In this document: positions 22,459 to 34,033 of the stretch, piece by piece
How the letters are laid out: each line of letters starts with the position of its first letter
How positions within the stretch are numbered: position 1 is the first letter of the stretch
Assembly (NCBI GenBank): GCA_003013855.2
Contig: ML058407.1
Coordinates: 3,162,001-3,226,000 of the forward strand
Direction: 5' to 3'
DNA: 64,000 nt
Source: Liriodendron chinense
Taxonomy: Eukaryota > Streptophyta > Magnoliopsida > Magnoliales > Magnoliaceae
Notes under the pieces: model-generated
The model's input: the letters and a program-made list of their open reading frames with translations, nothing else
Database searches by the model: none
Told to the model about the DNA's origin: nothing
Position numbers and translations under genes: made by a program

Positions 22459-23760
22459 TCAATCATAAAAAAGATGAGGATAAGACTCGTGAATCTCTGC
22501 CTCTCGCTCCCACGACGCCTCATCTGCGCTATGATGACTCCACTGGACCTTCACCAAGGGAATGACCTTGGTCCGGAGGACCTGCTCCTTCCGGTCAAGG
22601 ATACGAACCGGCTGCTCAATGTAAGAAGCATCCTCACGAACCTCCAACGGCTGCCAATCTATAACAGGAACCATGTCTGACTCACACTTCCGCAACATAG
22701 AAACATGAAAAACATTGTGGACGTTAGACAACTGAAGTGGCAAGGCAAGCTGATAGGCCACGGCGCCAACGCGCCCAGTGATCTCGAAGGGTCTAATGAA
22801 TCTCGAGGCAAGCTTCCCCTTGGCTCTAAAACGAACCACGCCCTTCATGGGTGAGACCCTGAGATACACACGATCCCCAATGAAAAATTCTAGGGGACGA
22901 CGTCGACGATCTGCAAAACTCTTCTGTCGACTCCGAGCTGTGCGCATCCTCTTCCTGATGATATCGATAGCCTCTGATGTCCTCTGCACAAGCTCGGGAC
23001 CTAAGAGATGATGTTCTCCAACCTCGGCCCAACAACTAAGAGACCTACAGGGTCTACCATACAACGCCTCAAAAGGAGCCATACCGATAGTCGCCTGGTA
23101 GCTGTTATTATATGCAAACTCAGCCAAACGCAGGTGTTTATCCCAACTACCTGAGAAATCCAACACGCAAGCTCGAAGCATGTCCTCAAGGATCTGGTTG
23201 ACCCTCTCGGTTTGACCATTAGTCTGAGGATGATATGCGGTGCTGAACTTCAAGACAGGCCCCATCACCTTTTGAAAACTCCTCCAGAACCGCGACATAA
23301 ATCTCGAATCTAGGTCAGAAACGATCGAAACTGGGACTCCGTGTAGCCTCACAATCTCTTCGATAAACAATTCTTCAAGTCGGTCCAATGGCCAGGTAGC
23401 ACGTATCGCAAGAAAATGTGCCGACTTCGTCAAACGATCAACAACAACCCAGATGGCATCGTGACCGCGATCAGTCCTCGACAAGCCCATAATGAAGTCT
23501 GTGGTCACGTGCTCCCATTTCCACAACGGGACACTCAACGGCTGCAGGGGACCTGGAGGTTTGAGATGATCGGCCTTGACACGCTGGCAAGTGTCACACT
23601 CAGCCACAAAATTGGCAATCTGACGCTTCATACCGGCCCAAAAATACTGCCTCCTCATATCACGATACATCTTGGTAGAGCCTGGGTGAATCGTGAACCT
23701 CGATCGGTGTGCCTCATCCATAAGATCTTTGCGCAACTGAGGAATATCTGAAACACACAA
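22459..23760 (-). CDS. Integrase with C-terminal chromodomain (Tekay-like pol, 3' part)
   Basis: An uninterrupted 433-codon frame. The N-terminus has the HHCC zinc domain (H in MDEAHRS and HPGSTKMY, then CDTC at about residues 54-57). The core has DFIMG, SIVSDLDSRF and the AYHPQTNGQTERVNQ block, so all three D,D-E positions are present. Then come YGRPCRS, an integrase C-terminal GDRVYLRVSPMKG block, and FHVSMLRK. The last about 50 residues (EPVRILDRKEQVL, VKVQWSHHSADEASWE) form a chromodomain, the chromatin-targeting module of chromoviruses. It would normally be cleaved from a larger polyprotein; here it is open because the upstream frame is broken, and the first Met is only the first in-frame ATG. 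It is the best preserved reading frame of the element. Confidence 0.85.
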   Translation of the reverse strand: MCVSDIPQLRKDLMDEAHRSRFTIHPGSTKMYRDMRRQYFWAGMKRQIANFVAECDTCQRVKADHLKPPGPLQPLSVPLWKWEHVTTDFIMGLSRTDRGHDAIWVVVDRLTKSAHFLAIRATWPLDRLEELFIEEIVRLHGVPVSIVSDLDSRFMSRFWRSFQKVMGPVLKFSTAYHPQTNGQTERVNQILEDMLRACVLDFSGSWDKHLRLAEFAYNNSYQATIGMAPFEALYGRPCRSLSCWAEVGEHHLLGPELVQRTSEAIDIIRKRMRTARSRQKSFADRRRRPLEFFIGDRVYLRVSPMKGVVRFRAKGKLASRFIRPFEITGRVGAVAYQLALPLQLSNVHNVFHVSMLRKCESDMVPVIDWQPLEVREDASYIEQPVRILDRKEQVLRTKVIPLVKVQWSHHSADEASWEREAEIHESYPHLFYD

Positions 23761-23769
23761 CCGACCCCT

Positions 23770-24363
23770 GAAACGAAGTCCACCATCTGACCCAATCTGC
23801 CAATCAGTCTGACCCTCTGACGCGGCCTCTTCCTAATAATCCTTCAACGTCTGATCTGTCTGCTGAGCCTCGATCACCCTAGAAATAAGAGAGGGTTGAA
23901 TCGACAAGCTCGATAACTGCGCGATAGAAGACTGCAGGCTCAGCTCAAAATCATACTCGGCAACCTCCTCGAGCATCCTCCACTCCCGGACCATCATATG
24001 CGCAACCAGGCCTCGTGGCTGACGGCTAAGGGCATCTGCCACCACGTTGGCCTTACCAGGGTGGTACTGAAGATCAAAATCATAATCCTTCAGGAGCTCC
24101 ATCTAACGTCTCTGCCTCATGTTCAACTTGGACTACGAGAAGAGGTACTTCAGGCTCTTGTGGTCAGAAAAGAGCTCGAACCTGACCCCATAAAGATAGT
24201 GCCTCCACACCTTTAGTGCGAAGACTACCGCTGCTAGCTCCAGATCATGCGTGGGGTAGTTCTGCTCATGGACCTTGAGCTGGCGAGACGCATACGCTAC
24301 TACTCTGCCATGCTGCATCAGGACAGCACCTAAGCCAATACGTGAGGCATCTGTAAAAACCAC
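23770..24363 (-). pseudogene. Tekay-like RNase H and connection region
   Basis: Two open pieces separated by a stop near 24103. The upstream piece has FTDASRIGLGAVLMQ and ASRQLKVHEQNYPTHDLELAAVVFAL...RHYLYG...SDHKSLKYLF, the RNase H core with its Asp and Glu. The downstream piece has DFDLQYHPGKANVVADALSR, the RNase H tail, then the linker to integrase, which runs to a stop near 23833. Confidence 0.8.
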
Positions 24364-24375
24364 GAATCCTTCACT

Positions 24376-25403
24376 CTAGGAGGGAAGAGTGAGGACTGGT
24401 GTAGAAGTAAGACGGTCCTTCAGTTCTGCAAATGCTCGCTCACAGGCATCACTCCAAATTAACTCAGCGCCCTTCCGGGTCAACCTGGTCAGCGGGGCTG
24501 CAATACGAGAGAAGCTCTCTATGAAACAGCGATAATGACCTGCTAACCCCAGGAAACTCCAGATTTCGGACGCGTTCGTGGGCTGACCCCACTGAGGCAC
24601 AGCATCAATCTTCACCGGATCTACTGCTACTCCCTGCCTCGTCACCACATGACCGAGGAACTTCACCTCCTCCTGCCAAAACTCACACTTCTCCAACTTC
24701 GCATAAAGCTGGTGTGTGCGGAGGGTCTACAAGGTGATCTTCAGATGTTGCGCATGCTCCTCCCGAATAGATCAGAATGTCATCGATAAACACCACAACG
24801 AACTGATCAAGGTAGGGACGAAAGACCTCGTTCATCAATTGCATGAACACAGCGGGCGCATTGGTCAGTCCGAAAGACATGACCTGGAACTCAAAATGAC
24901 CGTAACGCGTCCTGAATGCCGTCTTCGGGATATCCTCCTCCCGGACACGGACCTGATGATACCTGACCGTAGGTCAATCTTCAAAAAGAACTGGGCCTCT
25001 CACAACTGGTCAAATAAATCGTCGATCCTCGGAAGCGGGTACCTATTCTTAATCGTGACCTTGTTGAGCTCGCGGTAATCCACGCAGAGCCTCAACGAGC
25101 CATCCTTCTTCTTCACGAAGAGTACCGGCGCTCCCTACGGTGACATGCTCGGACGGATGAAGCCTAGTTCACGCAACTCGTCCAACTCTTCCGCAGCTCC
25201 CGCAGCTCCAAAGGTGCCATACGGTATGGGGCCTTTGAGATAGGCGCAGTACCGGGCACGAGGTCAATCTGAAACTCGGTATGCCGACGAGGTGGCAACC
25301 CCGAAATCTCCTGAAACACATCCGAAAAATCGCAAACTACCGACAGCTGGTCAATGCACCCGGCAACAGGTTCCTCTATGGCACACGACATCAAAGATGA
25401 CAA
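24376..25403 (-). pseudogene. Tekay-like reverse transcriptase, frameshifted
   Basis: From 25403 down: DVFQEISGLPPRR and PGTAPISKAPYRMAP (RT N-terminus), a frame-broken stretch at about 25160-24885, MSFGLTNAPAVFMQLMNEVF, FIDDILIYS with the catalytic Asp pair intact, then LEKCEFWQEEVKFLGHVV and the thumb/connection. Frame changes at about 25165, 24885 and 24715 and stops make it non-functional. Confidence 0.85.
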
Positions 25404-25742
25404 CTACTCGCCTCTAGGCTCGGCAACGAACTGAAACTGCGGCATGCCGGGTATAAGGAAAGTGACTGTTCTTGCGAAGCAGTCCAATACAGCGTGATAC
25501 TCGGCCAGCCAATCCATGCCCAGGATAACATCAAACTCGGTCATCGGTAAAACAAACAAATCGGCGGGCAAAAAGGTCTCTCCTACCAAGACGGGGCAAG
25601 ACGAACAGATCAAACTCAATACTGCAGTCTTCCCTAAGGGTGTCGACACTGACAAACCCTCGCGCACGGATTCTAACGGCAAACCAGTCGATCGGCAGAA
25701 ATTATCGGTTACAAAAGAATGCGATGCACCGAAATCAAACAA
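25404..25742 (-). pseudogene. Tekay-like aspartic protease with altered active site
   Basis: The frame opens FDFGASHSFV, then LPMTEFDVILGMDWLAEYHAVLDC, the retropepsin pattern of chromoviruses. The catalytic triad, normally DSG, reads DFG: the Ser codon has become Phe. The frame ends at a stop before RT. Confidence 0.8.
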
Positions 25743-26881
25743 AACATGAGCTATGCATGCAGAGACAATGAGTGTACCATCAACGACTCCTCCAGGTGCC
25801 TGAGGATCCTGCTAGGCTGCGTAGAACCTGCCCTGAGTCTGCTAGGGATGTGTCTGTCCCCTCTGTGGTCACCGCTGCTGTTGCTGCGGTCTATGCTACT
25901 GCCTCTGCTGCTGTGGCTGCTGCTGTCGCTGCTGCTGCTGTGGGTGGGGACACTCATGCCTACGATGCCCTGTCCCCCCACATCAGTAACAAACACCTGC
26001 AAACTGTCTCTGGGACGGTGCTGGAGGTGCTGCTGGTGCTACTGGCGGTCGAACAGATGGACGAACCGGGCGCCTCTGCTGTGCCCAAGTCTGTTGCTGC
26101 CGGAAGCTGCTAGAAGGAGCCTTCCTCTTCCCCTTCCGATCTCCGCTCTGCTCACGGATCTGCTGCGCATCGGCCCACTCTGCCTCATATATCTGGGCCC
26201 GCTCTACCACCTCCTCGAACGTAGGAAGCTTGTGTCCCGTGACACGGCCACGAAGGCCAAGGCGCAGTCCGGTCTCGAATCGACGGGCCTTCCGCACCTC
26301 GTCATCCACGAGATACGTCGCAAATCCGGATAGCTCAACGAATCGAGCCTCATACTGTGACAATGACATATCTCCTTGGACCAGTGTCTCGAACTCTAGA
26401 GCACGCTGCTGGCGGACATGCTCAGGGAAGAACTTCCGGTCAAACAGGTCTACAAAGTCCTCCCATGTCCACTCGAAATCAGGCCCGGCGGCTCGGGTAA
26501 CCGACGCCCACCAGGGCTCGGCCTCTCCCTGAAAAAGGAAAACGGCAAGAGGAACTCGCTCCTCGGTCGAGCATCGCATCGTGGTAAAGTTCTTCGTTAC
26601 CTCCGATTTCCATCTCTCCGCTGCCACCGGGTCTGGCCCGCCCAAAAACCTGAGGGATCCATCCGCTTGAAATCCATCCGCCAGGAACGAGCACGATCCT
26701 GCTCCGATGGGGCAACTGCGTCAGATGACCTCCTCTCCTGGCGCTCTACCATGGAGGTCATAACCCGCATCATCTCCTGGACTTGACCAGCAGTCATAGC
26801 TGGAGCTGGAGCTGGGGCTGGGGCGGTCTGGGATGTACCCGCACCGGTCGACGGCCTACCGGTGGCTCTCTTGGGCGCCAT
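25743..26881 (-). pseudogene. Tekay-like gag with zinc knuckle, frameshifted
   Basis: The start Met at 26881 (MAPKRATGRPSTGAG) is followed by a P/A-rich segment and PSGFWAG; the frame then shifts near 26640. The gag capsid-like domain continues with ERWKSEVTKNF, FLFQGEAEPWW and WEDFVDLFDRKFFPEHVR. A basic RKGKRKAPSSS region and a zinc knuckle follow after a stop near 25983 (CGGTGHRRHECPHP, with the first Cys shortly before). A CAG/CTG-rich polyglutamine-like stretch (about 25860-25960) lies between knuckle and protease. Confidence 0.8.
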
Positions 26882-27140
26882 ATACTACAGAAAAGGACAG
26901 GTACCTCTTAGCATTGATATTCTCGAATGCACACATGTTAGGGAATCATATTCAGAAGTTTCTAAGCTCAAAATAGGGAATCCTATTATAACTATGTTGT
27001 AATAGGATCCTAGTGTGGTTTGCTAAGTGCATGAGATCGGGATCCTAATCATCCTAAGTTTGCAACAATCATTCAGTTAAGGGTAGTTAATCTATGGCCA
27101 TTAGTAGATATGTGATGTCATCCGCAGGTATTCCCAAGTT

Positions 27141-27154
27141 ATGCTCTGATACCA
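27141..27154 (-). other. Primer-binding site, initiator tRNA-Met type (Tekay-like)
   Basis: The complement of ATGCTCTGATACCA is TGGTATCAGAGCAT, complementary to initiator tRNA-Met. It lies five bases inside the 5' LTR. Bases 26882-27140 are the untranslated leader without a gene. Confidence 0.9.
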
Positions 27155-28461
27155 ACTTCTGTCACGCCCCAAACTCGGGGACCGGGCTCACTAAATTCCC
27201 GATCGCCGACCTTGGTGCCAACAGCCTCCGTAGTACCCCATTCTCGGCTCCTAGCTCTCATGTGCCAGGTTCCGATCCTGGGATCCTACCAGGAGGATTT
27301 TCAGGGTAATTTTTTTTTTGTACAGGAGCATAAACAAAACCATAAAACATCATCAAATATCCACTAATAAGTTTGTTGAGTACAGTGCTGGAAAGGGAAA
27401 TACAACAGGTAGCACAAGTCCAAAATATTAGGTACATGAACCGCGCTCAACGCTGCTGATATGCCCTAGTACCTGCAGTGTAAACAAACACGCATGAGCT
27501 TCCTACGAAGCTTAGTAGAGTGCGTGTGATGCATATGACAAGTATACAAATATCAGAGTAAGCGAAAGTAGTAGGGGGCTAAGTTACCAAGTTCATGAAT
27601 GCTATCAGCCATCCCAAGGCTATGCGATGCAAGGGCCTACATGGCCGAGTGTTACATGCTAGAGATGCAATGCAAACATGTCAATCCTTAACTGATCCAC
27701 ATATCAAAATAGTTCTCATCTGGGACATCACCGGGGTCTAGTATACTCTAATACTGGCCGCCGCACATCGCGCGCATAACCAAGCGAGTAGAAAAGACCT
27801 CACTATCCGCCTCGTCAGTGGTATGCCAATGCCCACATGGCTCGCCGATAGCGGACCCATTCCATGAGCTGGTCAGACTCGACCTAGCTTACAGCCCACT
27901 GCACCCGGGCGGATAAGGTCACACCCTTTTCCAACCGACCTCGACACAGTGGGAGACGCGGCCTACTGGTATTTGGCACACGGGCGCTCATGTTATCCAC
28001 TCAATCTCGACGCTGGAGCATCCTACTGGTACCACAGGGTTTAGGGACTTTCACCCAAGGACATCCATAGCGCCCACGTACTAGAACAAGTTTCCGGTGC
28101 CCAATACTGCCAACCATGATGTGACTATGGTGGCCACCACCCCGATGCTGCTAGGGTGTGAAAGCGATCGTGACATACATAATGCGAAATGCATGAGTCA
28201 AAAATCCAAATCATGCACCAAACTTACGCATACTGTGCAATCATGTGGGGTGACCCTGTCTCACATGGGTCCCCTAAGTATAACAAGCCAACTAGCATAT
28301 GCTATGCTTAATCATGATTCATAACAGGCATACAAATGATGCGTATGGGCATATGAATGAGCATGGTATTCATTATACTAAGCATGTTATCAGTGTGACA
28401 TATCAAGCTAATCATACTAGCATGTTACCAAACATATCATGTAACATTGGCCTTAAAAGGC

Positions 28462-28572
<111 letters not shown>

Positions 28573-30901
28573 ACCCGGACGGTGGGTTCCATTGGAAATG
28601 TAAAGGTCTTCGTGGCATAGCTCACTTGAGACCACATTGGCCCCATACTTGGGCCTGCACATACAAGATAGGCCGTCAAAATACGTGTACGGCATGGATA
28701 AAACATATACATCATGGTGGAGCTAATAGATACATCACTTTGGGACCCATAGGGTGGGCCACCTGCTGGGCAGCGTGGTACCCAACTGGTTCCAAGAAGT
28801 TTTGAATCAAGCAGATATTTGTGTTTTCTCCTTCATCCATATCCATGTGATCTTATGAACCGGTTGGATGGCAAATAAACATCACTATAGAACCCGGAAA
28901 GGTTTCAACATTGGAAATCATCATTTCCACTGTGGCATGGTCCACTTGACATTAGGATATGCTTAAAGTTTTGGGCCCAGCCACTTATGAATAGGTTGGG
29001 TAACAAATAAACATCATTGTAGGACGGAGAAGGTTTCAACGGTGGAGATCATTATTCCCACTGTTGTCCCGTGGCATGGCCCACTTGCCGTTTGGATATG
29101 CTTAAAATTTGGGCTCAGCCACTAAAATGAGCTGGGAAAAACATATGGAGGGAATAGATAAGGCACATACATTCTAGGTGGGCCCAACGAGTGGGGCCCA
29201 TGGTGACGCCCACAATGCTGCTGGGCAGCAGCGTCCCCTGGACGCTGTCTGTCCAGCGGTCCTTTTTTTTATTTATTATTTTTTTGTCATGAACTCATCA
29301 AGTGGGGCCCACAGAAGTTTTCGATTAAGCTGATATTTTTGTTCTCCCTTCTCCCTTACATGTGTGAACTTATGAACAGGTTGAATCTCAAATAAACATC
29401 ATGGTGGGCCATAAGAAGGGTTTCAACGGTAGGTTCACTGTCCCTACTGTTTTCTGTGGTGGGGCCCCCTTGAGACTTGGATCTAACTCAATCTTGGGGT
29501 CATGCCCTAAAATGATCTCCCCAAATGGATGGACGGTGTGGATACAGCACATGCATCATGGTGGGACCCACGAGTGGGCCACCAGCTGGCAGTACGAGCC
29601 AGCGTCCGTGGACGCTGGTACACCCAGCGTTAGACGCTGCTTCTTCTTCTTTTCTGTCCCTTTTTTTGTGCTTATATCAAGTGGGGCCCACATGGGTCTG
29701 ATCCCCTCCGTTCATCAGGTTCCCCATCTCATGGGGGACCCAATAAGCCCAATGTTGGGTATATGATTTGGTCTAGAAACTTCAAAGTGGGCCGAAAAAT
29801 TTCTAACAGTAGAAATCATTATTTCCACTGTTTTATGCGGTGCGGTCCACTTAAGATTTGGATAGGCTTCATATTTTGGCCCTGGCCATAAAATGATCTG
29901 GGAAAACAGATGGACGGCGTGGATGGAACACAAACATCAAGGAGGGTCCCACGAGTGGGGACCCATTAACGGCGTCCAAAGTGACGCTGGACGTTCCAGC
30001 ATCAGAACGTCCAGACGCTGGACGTTCATTTCCTTTTTCTTTTTAAATTTTTTTTTTTGTGCTTATCTCAAGTGGGGCCCACTTAGGGACAATCCACCCC
30101 ATTCATGATGTTCCCCAGCTCATTGGGGACCTAACAAGCCCAATATTGGGTGGGTGATGTGGTCCACAAACATGACGGTGGGCCCAAGAAGTCTCAACAG
30201 TAGGCTTCATTAGCCCCACTGTTTTCAATGGTGTGGTCCACCTGAGATCTGGATCTTCTTCATTTTTGACTCCCTGCCCTAAAATGGGATGGAGAAACAG
30301 CTGGACGGCATGGATTGGATGCATACATCAAGGTGGGTCCCACGTGTGGGGACCCTGCCCAACGCCCAAAAGGGCTTTTAGCCCACGTGCTGCTGGGTAG
30401 CGGCGCCCTCTGGACGCTGTCTGTCCAGTGGTACCCTCTCCCTCTTTGTTTGTTTATTTATTTATTTATTATTATTATTATTATAAGAAGGTGGGGCCCA
30501 TTCATGGATGATCCAATCCATCCATCAGGTTGTCCACCACCAGGTGGGCCCAAAAGAAAAAGGAAAATGAAAGGAAATAAGAAAATGGGGGATTTATGTC
30601 CCCCTTGCACTCACTTCGAAGGATAGATGGTTGGATTGGATCAGGTTTATGATCGGACGATCCGGATGATGGTTGGGGCCCTCCAACTTGGATCTCCACC
30701 CTCAATCTCTCTAATCTCTCTCCTCTCAAATCTTTTTCTTGCAAATATTGGAAGTGAGGAGGCCTCCTCTCCCCCTATGTATGCACTTGTATGGGGGGAG
30801 AGAGAGAGAAGGAATCATGGGGTCATGATGGTGCATGGGAGGGGGGTATGGGTAAGAGTTGACTTTGGGAGGAGAGAGAGGGATGGGGGGTATGGGGTGT
30901 G

Positions 30902-32681
30902 TGTTAATGCAAAGATTTGTCAATTACCATGGTTAGTGTGTCGTTGAGTCCCTGGCAACTGAAGACAGTTTCCCTTGCGGCTGAAGACAGAAGCTTCTCG
31001 AAGATCAAGTCAGCCTCTAGCCTTTTCACCCCAAACCTTTGATCCTATAAAATCTTCTATAGATGGCCCAAGTCCCTTCTAGGCACACCCTTAGCACCAT
31101 CTATAGCTCACCTTCCATTTAGAGCAGCAATGGATAGGTTTTTGGTTGCAGAAAGTTCCTTAAAATTGAAAATATTTCAGTCTGCACTCTCCGATACATA
31201 CCCGATCCATCGGAGAATATTCCGATAGATGTCCGATCAATCGGACAATGTGTCCGATCCATCGGAAAATAGTCCAGTTACATTGCAAACTCTCTGGACA
31301 CTTTTCCGAGCCATCGGAGGTATGTCCGATCCATCGGAAAGTCTGTTCCGATCAATCGGACAGTATGTCCGATCAATCGTACATTTGTCCAGTAAACTTT
31401 GAAAAACTCTCTGGACTCTTTTACGATCAATCGGAGGTCTGTCCGATCCATCGGACAGGGCTCTCCGATCCATCGGACAGAGGTACGATCCATCGGAAGA
31501 ATTTCCAGAAAAATTGCATCATCTCTCTGGAAGAAATTCCGATCAATCGGAACACCTATCCGATCAATCGGACAGGGTGTTTCGATCAATCGGAACCAAG
31601 TCCGATCAATCGGAGAACCTGTTTTTAAGCAAAATTCAAATTTGACTAAATCTTATGTCCGATCAATCGGAACCTATCGAGCTGACCGTTTTCTGACCGT
31701 TGAAGGGCATAATCTATTTATAGAACTCGGTTGGATCTTGCAAAAGACACCTTGAGCACCATCTAGGGTTTGAGTGAGCTTTCTTCTTGAGATCCCCTTC
31801 TTCCAAACCCTTAGATCTGTTGAGTTCATTCTTCAATCCATGTTGATCTGACCAACATTGATTAAGCATTCAAAGCTTGGATTGAAACATGAACTCAACT
31901 CCTCTTTAATGGCATCTTGACCTACCTCTCATAGACATTTGCTTGTCATCAATGCCATTAATGGTGGTTTAGGTAGAAGCTTTCCTCATATAAAAGCCAT
32001 ATCCCAAAATAGCCTCAACCTAACCTCAATCCCTCACCTTGGAAACTACAATGGGTCATCCGGAGCAAGGTTGCTGATCGAGGGAGCTGTAGAAGACGTC
32101 TTCCTACAAGCTGAAGCATCTTCAACAAAGGCATCATCAAGGGACTCAATCAGCTAAGTATCTTTAGTCTTTCGAGTCCAAGAAACCTCCTCGAGTTGAG
32201 ATTTGGGTTTCAGAGTTTGAAGACCCAAACTCGGTGGAGTCCTTGCGTAGGACAAGTCCTTGAGTAGGACAAGCCCTTGTGTAGGACTAAGTGGTCATGG
32301 ATTAGTCCTATGGAAGGATGAATCCATGTGTTGAGTCGTAAGTCCTTTTGTAGGCTGTTAAGGTTTATGGTTAACCTCATTTAAAACCATAGTGATAGTG
32401 AAATCCGGCCACTCAAGGAGTGAGTGGATCAGCCGGGAGTGGAGTAGGTACATAACCGAACCACTATAAAAATCCCTTGTTGTGTGGTGAATGGATGAAC
32501 TGATTTACTTCTTTTTCATGGGCTTCTATTATGGTTTGTATATCTGATGTTTGATGAACGTGCTCTAAGAATATTTTGTGTTGAGAAATTTTAAAAAGTG
32601 TCCTATTCACCCCCCTCTAGGACAAGATAACTTGTTTCTTGCTTCTACAACAGCGGTAATCAAACTTATACCGCATTTTCA
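30902..32681 (+). mobile_element. Ty1/copia solo LTR with helically spaced palindrome array
   Basis: It begins TGTTAATGCAAAG and ends CGCATTTTCA, flanked by GTGTG (30897-30901 and 32682-32686). The empty site is visible in the sister LTR near 21994. The R-U5 half shares AGCATTCAAAGCTT, GGGAGTGGAGTAGG, CGAACCACTATA and CACCCCCCTCTAGGAC with copia LTR copies A and B, which fixes orientation and family. There is no internal coding region. The U3 part (31192-31669) carries the array below, followed by a TATA-like CTATTTATAG at about 31711-31720. Confidence 0.85.
31192..31669. repeat. Array of CGATC(A/C)ATCG palindromes in copia U3
   Basis: Good or near-perfect copies start at 31203, 31234, 31255, 31307, 31327, 31349, 31370, 31424, 31444, 31466, 31486, 31540, 31561, 31583, 31603 and 31660. 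Degenerate copies are near 31192 and 31224. From 31307 they fall into groups of four spaced 20-22 bp, with 54-57 bp between groups and a group period of 116-117 bp. Each inter-group spacer is itself bounded by an inverted repeat (TCCAG...CTGGA, extended as GTCCAG/CTGGAC or TTCCAG/CTGGAA). Confidence 0.9.
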
Positions 32682-33041
32682 GTGTGTAGAGTAGGGGTAT
32701 GGGATGGGTATAGGTGAGAATGATGGTGATGGATTTGACATGATCTTGGGATTTGTGCAAGTGGGGCCCACGCCACACGCGCGTTGTGCGGCCCATCTTG
32801 GATTACACAATCGATCATAACTTTCACACCGGGTATCGCAATGGGGCGTGCCGCGCGGCGTTGGAATCGCAGCGCCTACGTGGTCGCCGGGGTATAGGTT
32901 TTGGGTCGATGCGGTACTATAATAGGGTCGCGATCAAGGCTCGCTAATCTGGTCCATCCGGGACGTATCAGCACCAGAAATTAAGCGTACAGAGGGCAAA
33001 TAAGGGTACGGGTCTTACAGAGTGAAGAAAGAGATTGTTTC

Positions 33042-33473
33042 TTGCGCCACCCTTTCCTCCCCCTATTGATAGTAGGACTTTGGTTCCGTGACACTCTCGA
33101 CGTCTTGTTTGGTAAACGGGATGTTTACCCAGGCGCCGTAGTGTTGCCTAACCGTTCGGCCGGAGATGTTGGATGCTCGCTGTTTAGCTACTTGTTGTAT
33201 CGATTTGCCACAGTGTGGTTAGATACAATGCGCTGGCAGCCTCAGCTTGGCTGGATGGGAGTTGACGGTCGAGGGAGCAGGGAAGATGACGGTTATTCGC
33301 TATTGGCTCACCCCTGTATCAGGCCGTCGGTACGGCCTATACATGATTGGGCCATGACGGTTTTGGCGACGGAAAGAAAGCAAGCTAGTCCAGGCAAGAA
33401 GGCGACGTCTATTTTTCTATACCTTTCTCTACTGGAGGGGAACTCGACGTTGATATGCTGCCAGCTCTACTAG
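33042..33473 (+). CDS. Unrecognised 143-codon frame in mitochondrial-type DNA
   Basis: An open frame starting MRHPFLPLLIVGLWFRDTL and ending LICCQLY. It has a hydrophobic N-terminal stretch and no motif I can name. Mitochondrial intergenic DNA commonly has chance frames of this size, so this may not be a gene. It is on the opposite strand to rps2 and about 560 bp from the end of rps2. Confidence 0.2.
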   Translation: MRHPFLPLLIVGLWFRDTLDVLFGKRDVYPGAVVLPNRSAGDVGCSLFSYLLYRFATVWLDTMRWQPQLGWMGVDGRGSREDDGYSLLAHPCIRPSVRPIHDWAMTVLATERKQASPGKKATSIFLYLSLLEGNSTLICCQLY

Positions 33474-34033
33474 AGTGGCCTGTTCGAGTTAAGGCTGCCT
33501 CCGCTCGCCCTCTTATCGCCACTTTTTCCTCTATACACCTACCCCTTCGCCGAAGCTTCTGGCTTTTGATCAAGGCCCACTCTCTATGTTCGTATAAGTA
33601 AGGGAATGTACCTCTTGCAGGGAGTCTTTTGTCCCTTCGGGATCCCTCCTCATTCTTTAACGGGCCGGAATTCTATCTAGACAGTTCCGCATGCGGCGCT
33701 TTCTTCGAGCTGTCCATCCCTATTTGCCCCTTTTCCCCCCGTGCCGCGGTCCCACTGCAGGTAGCCACCCGTCTTGTTGCAGCTTTTCGTCCGTCCATAA
33801 TAGCAAACTCGCCTTTGTTTGCTCTCCGCATCGTCAGAGCGCCCCGCCCCGGGACGTTGGCTGCTGTGTACGAAGATTGGGCTAGGCCCGCACTTGTTCC
33901 ATCCAGCCCAGCCCGAAGTCGTACAATTCTTGTTCAATCCATAAACTGGTCCCCCCTAGCGTCGGTATTTGACCACTCGACTAAAACCAATTCTTCTTGG
34001 AAAAGGTTGATCGATGAGTTGTTTCTTCTCCCC

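Noticed and set aside
25719..26333. 204-codon plus-strand frame rich in Leu
   Set aside because: It is antisense to the gag and protease of the Tekay-like element and is produced by its high GC content and CAG repeats; no domain is visible.
31248..31628. 126-codon plus-strand frame with repeated PIHR/SIG motifs
   Set aside because: It is the translation of the palindrome array. Similar repetitive frames occur on both strands and in several phases.
31192..31669. Regular short repeats with spacers, reminiscent of a CRISPR array
   Set aside because: The repeats are 10-bp palindromes inside a copia LTR with a target duplication, in a plant nuclear genome. There are no cas genes, and spacers are related to each other.
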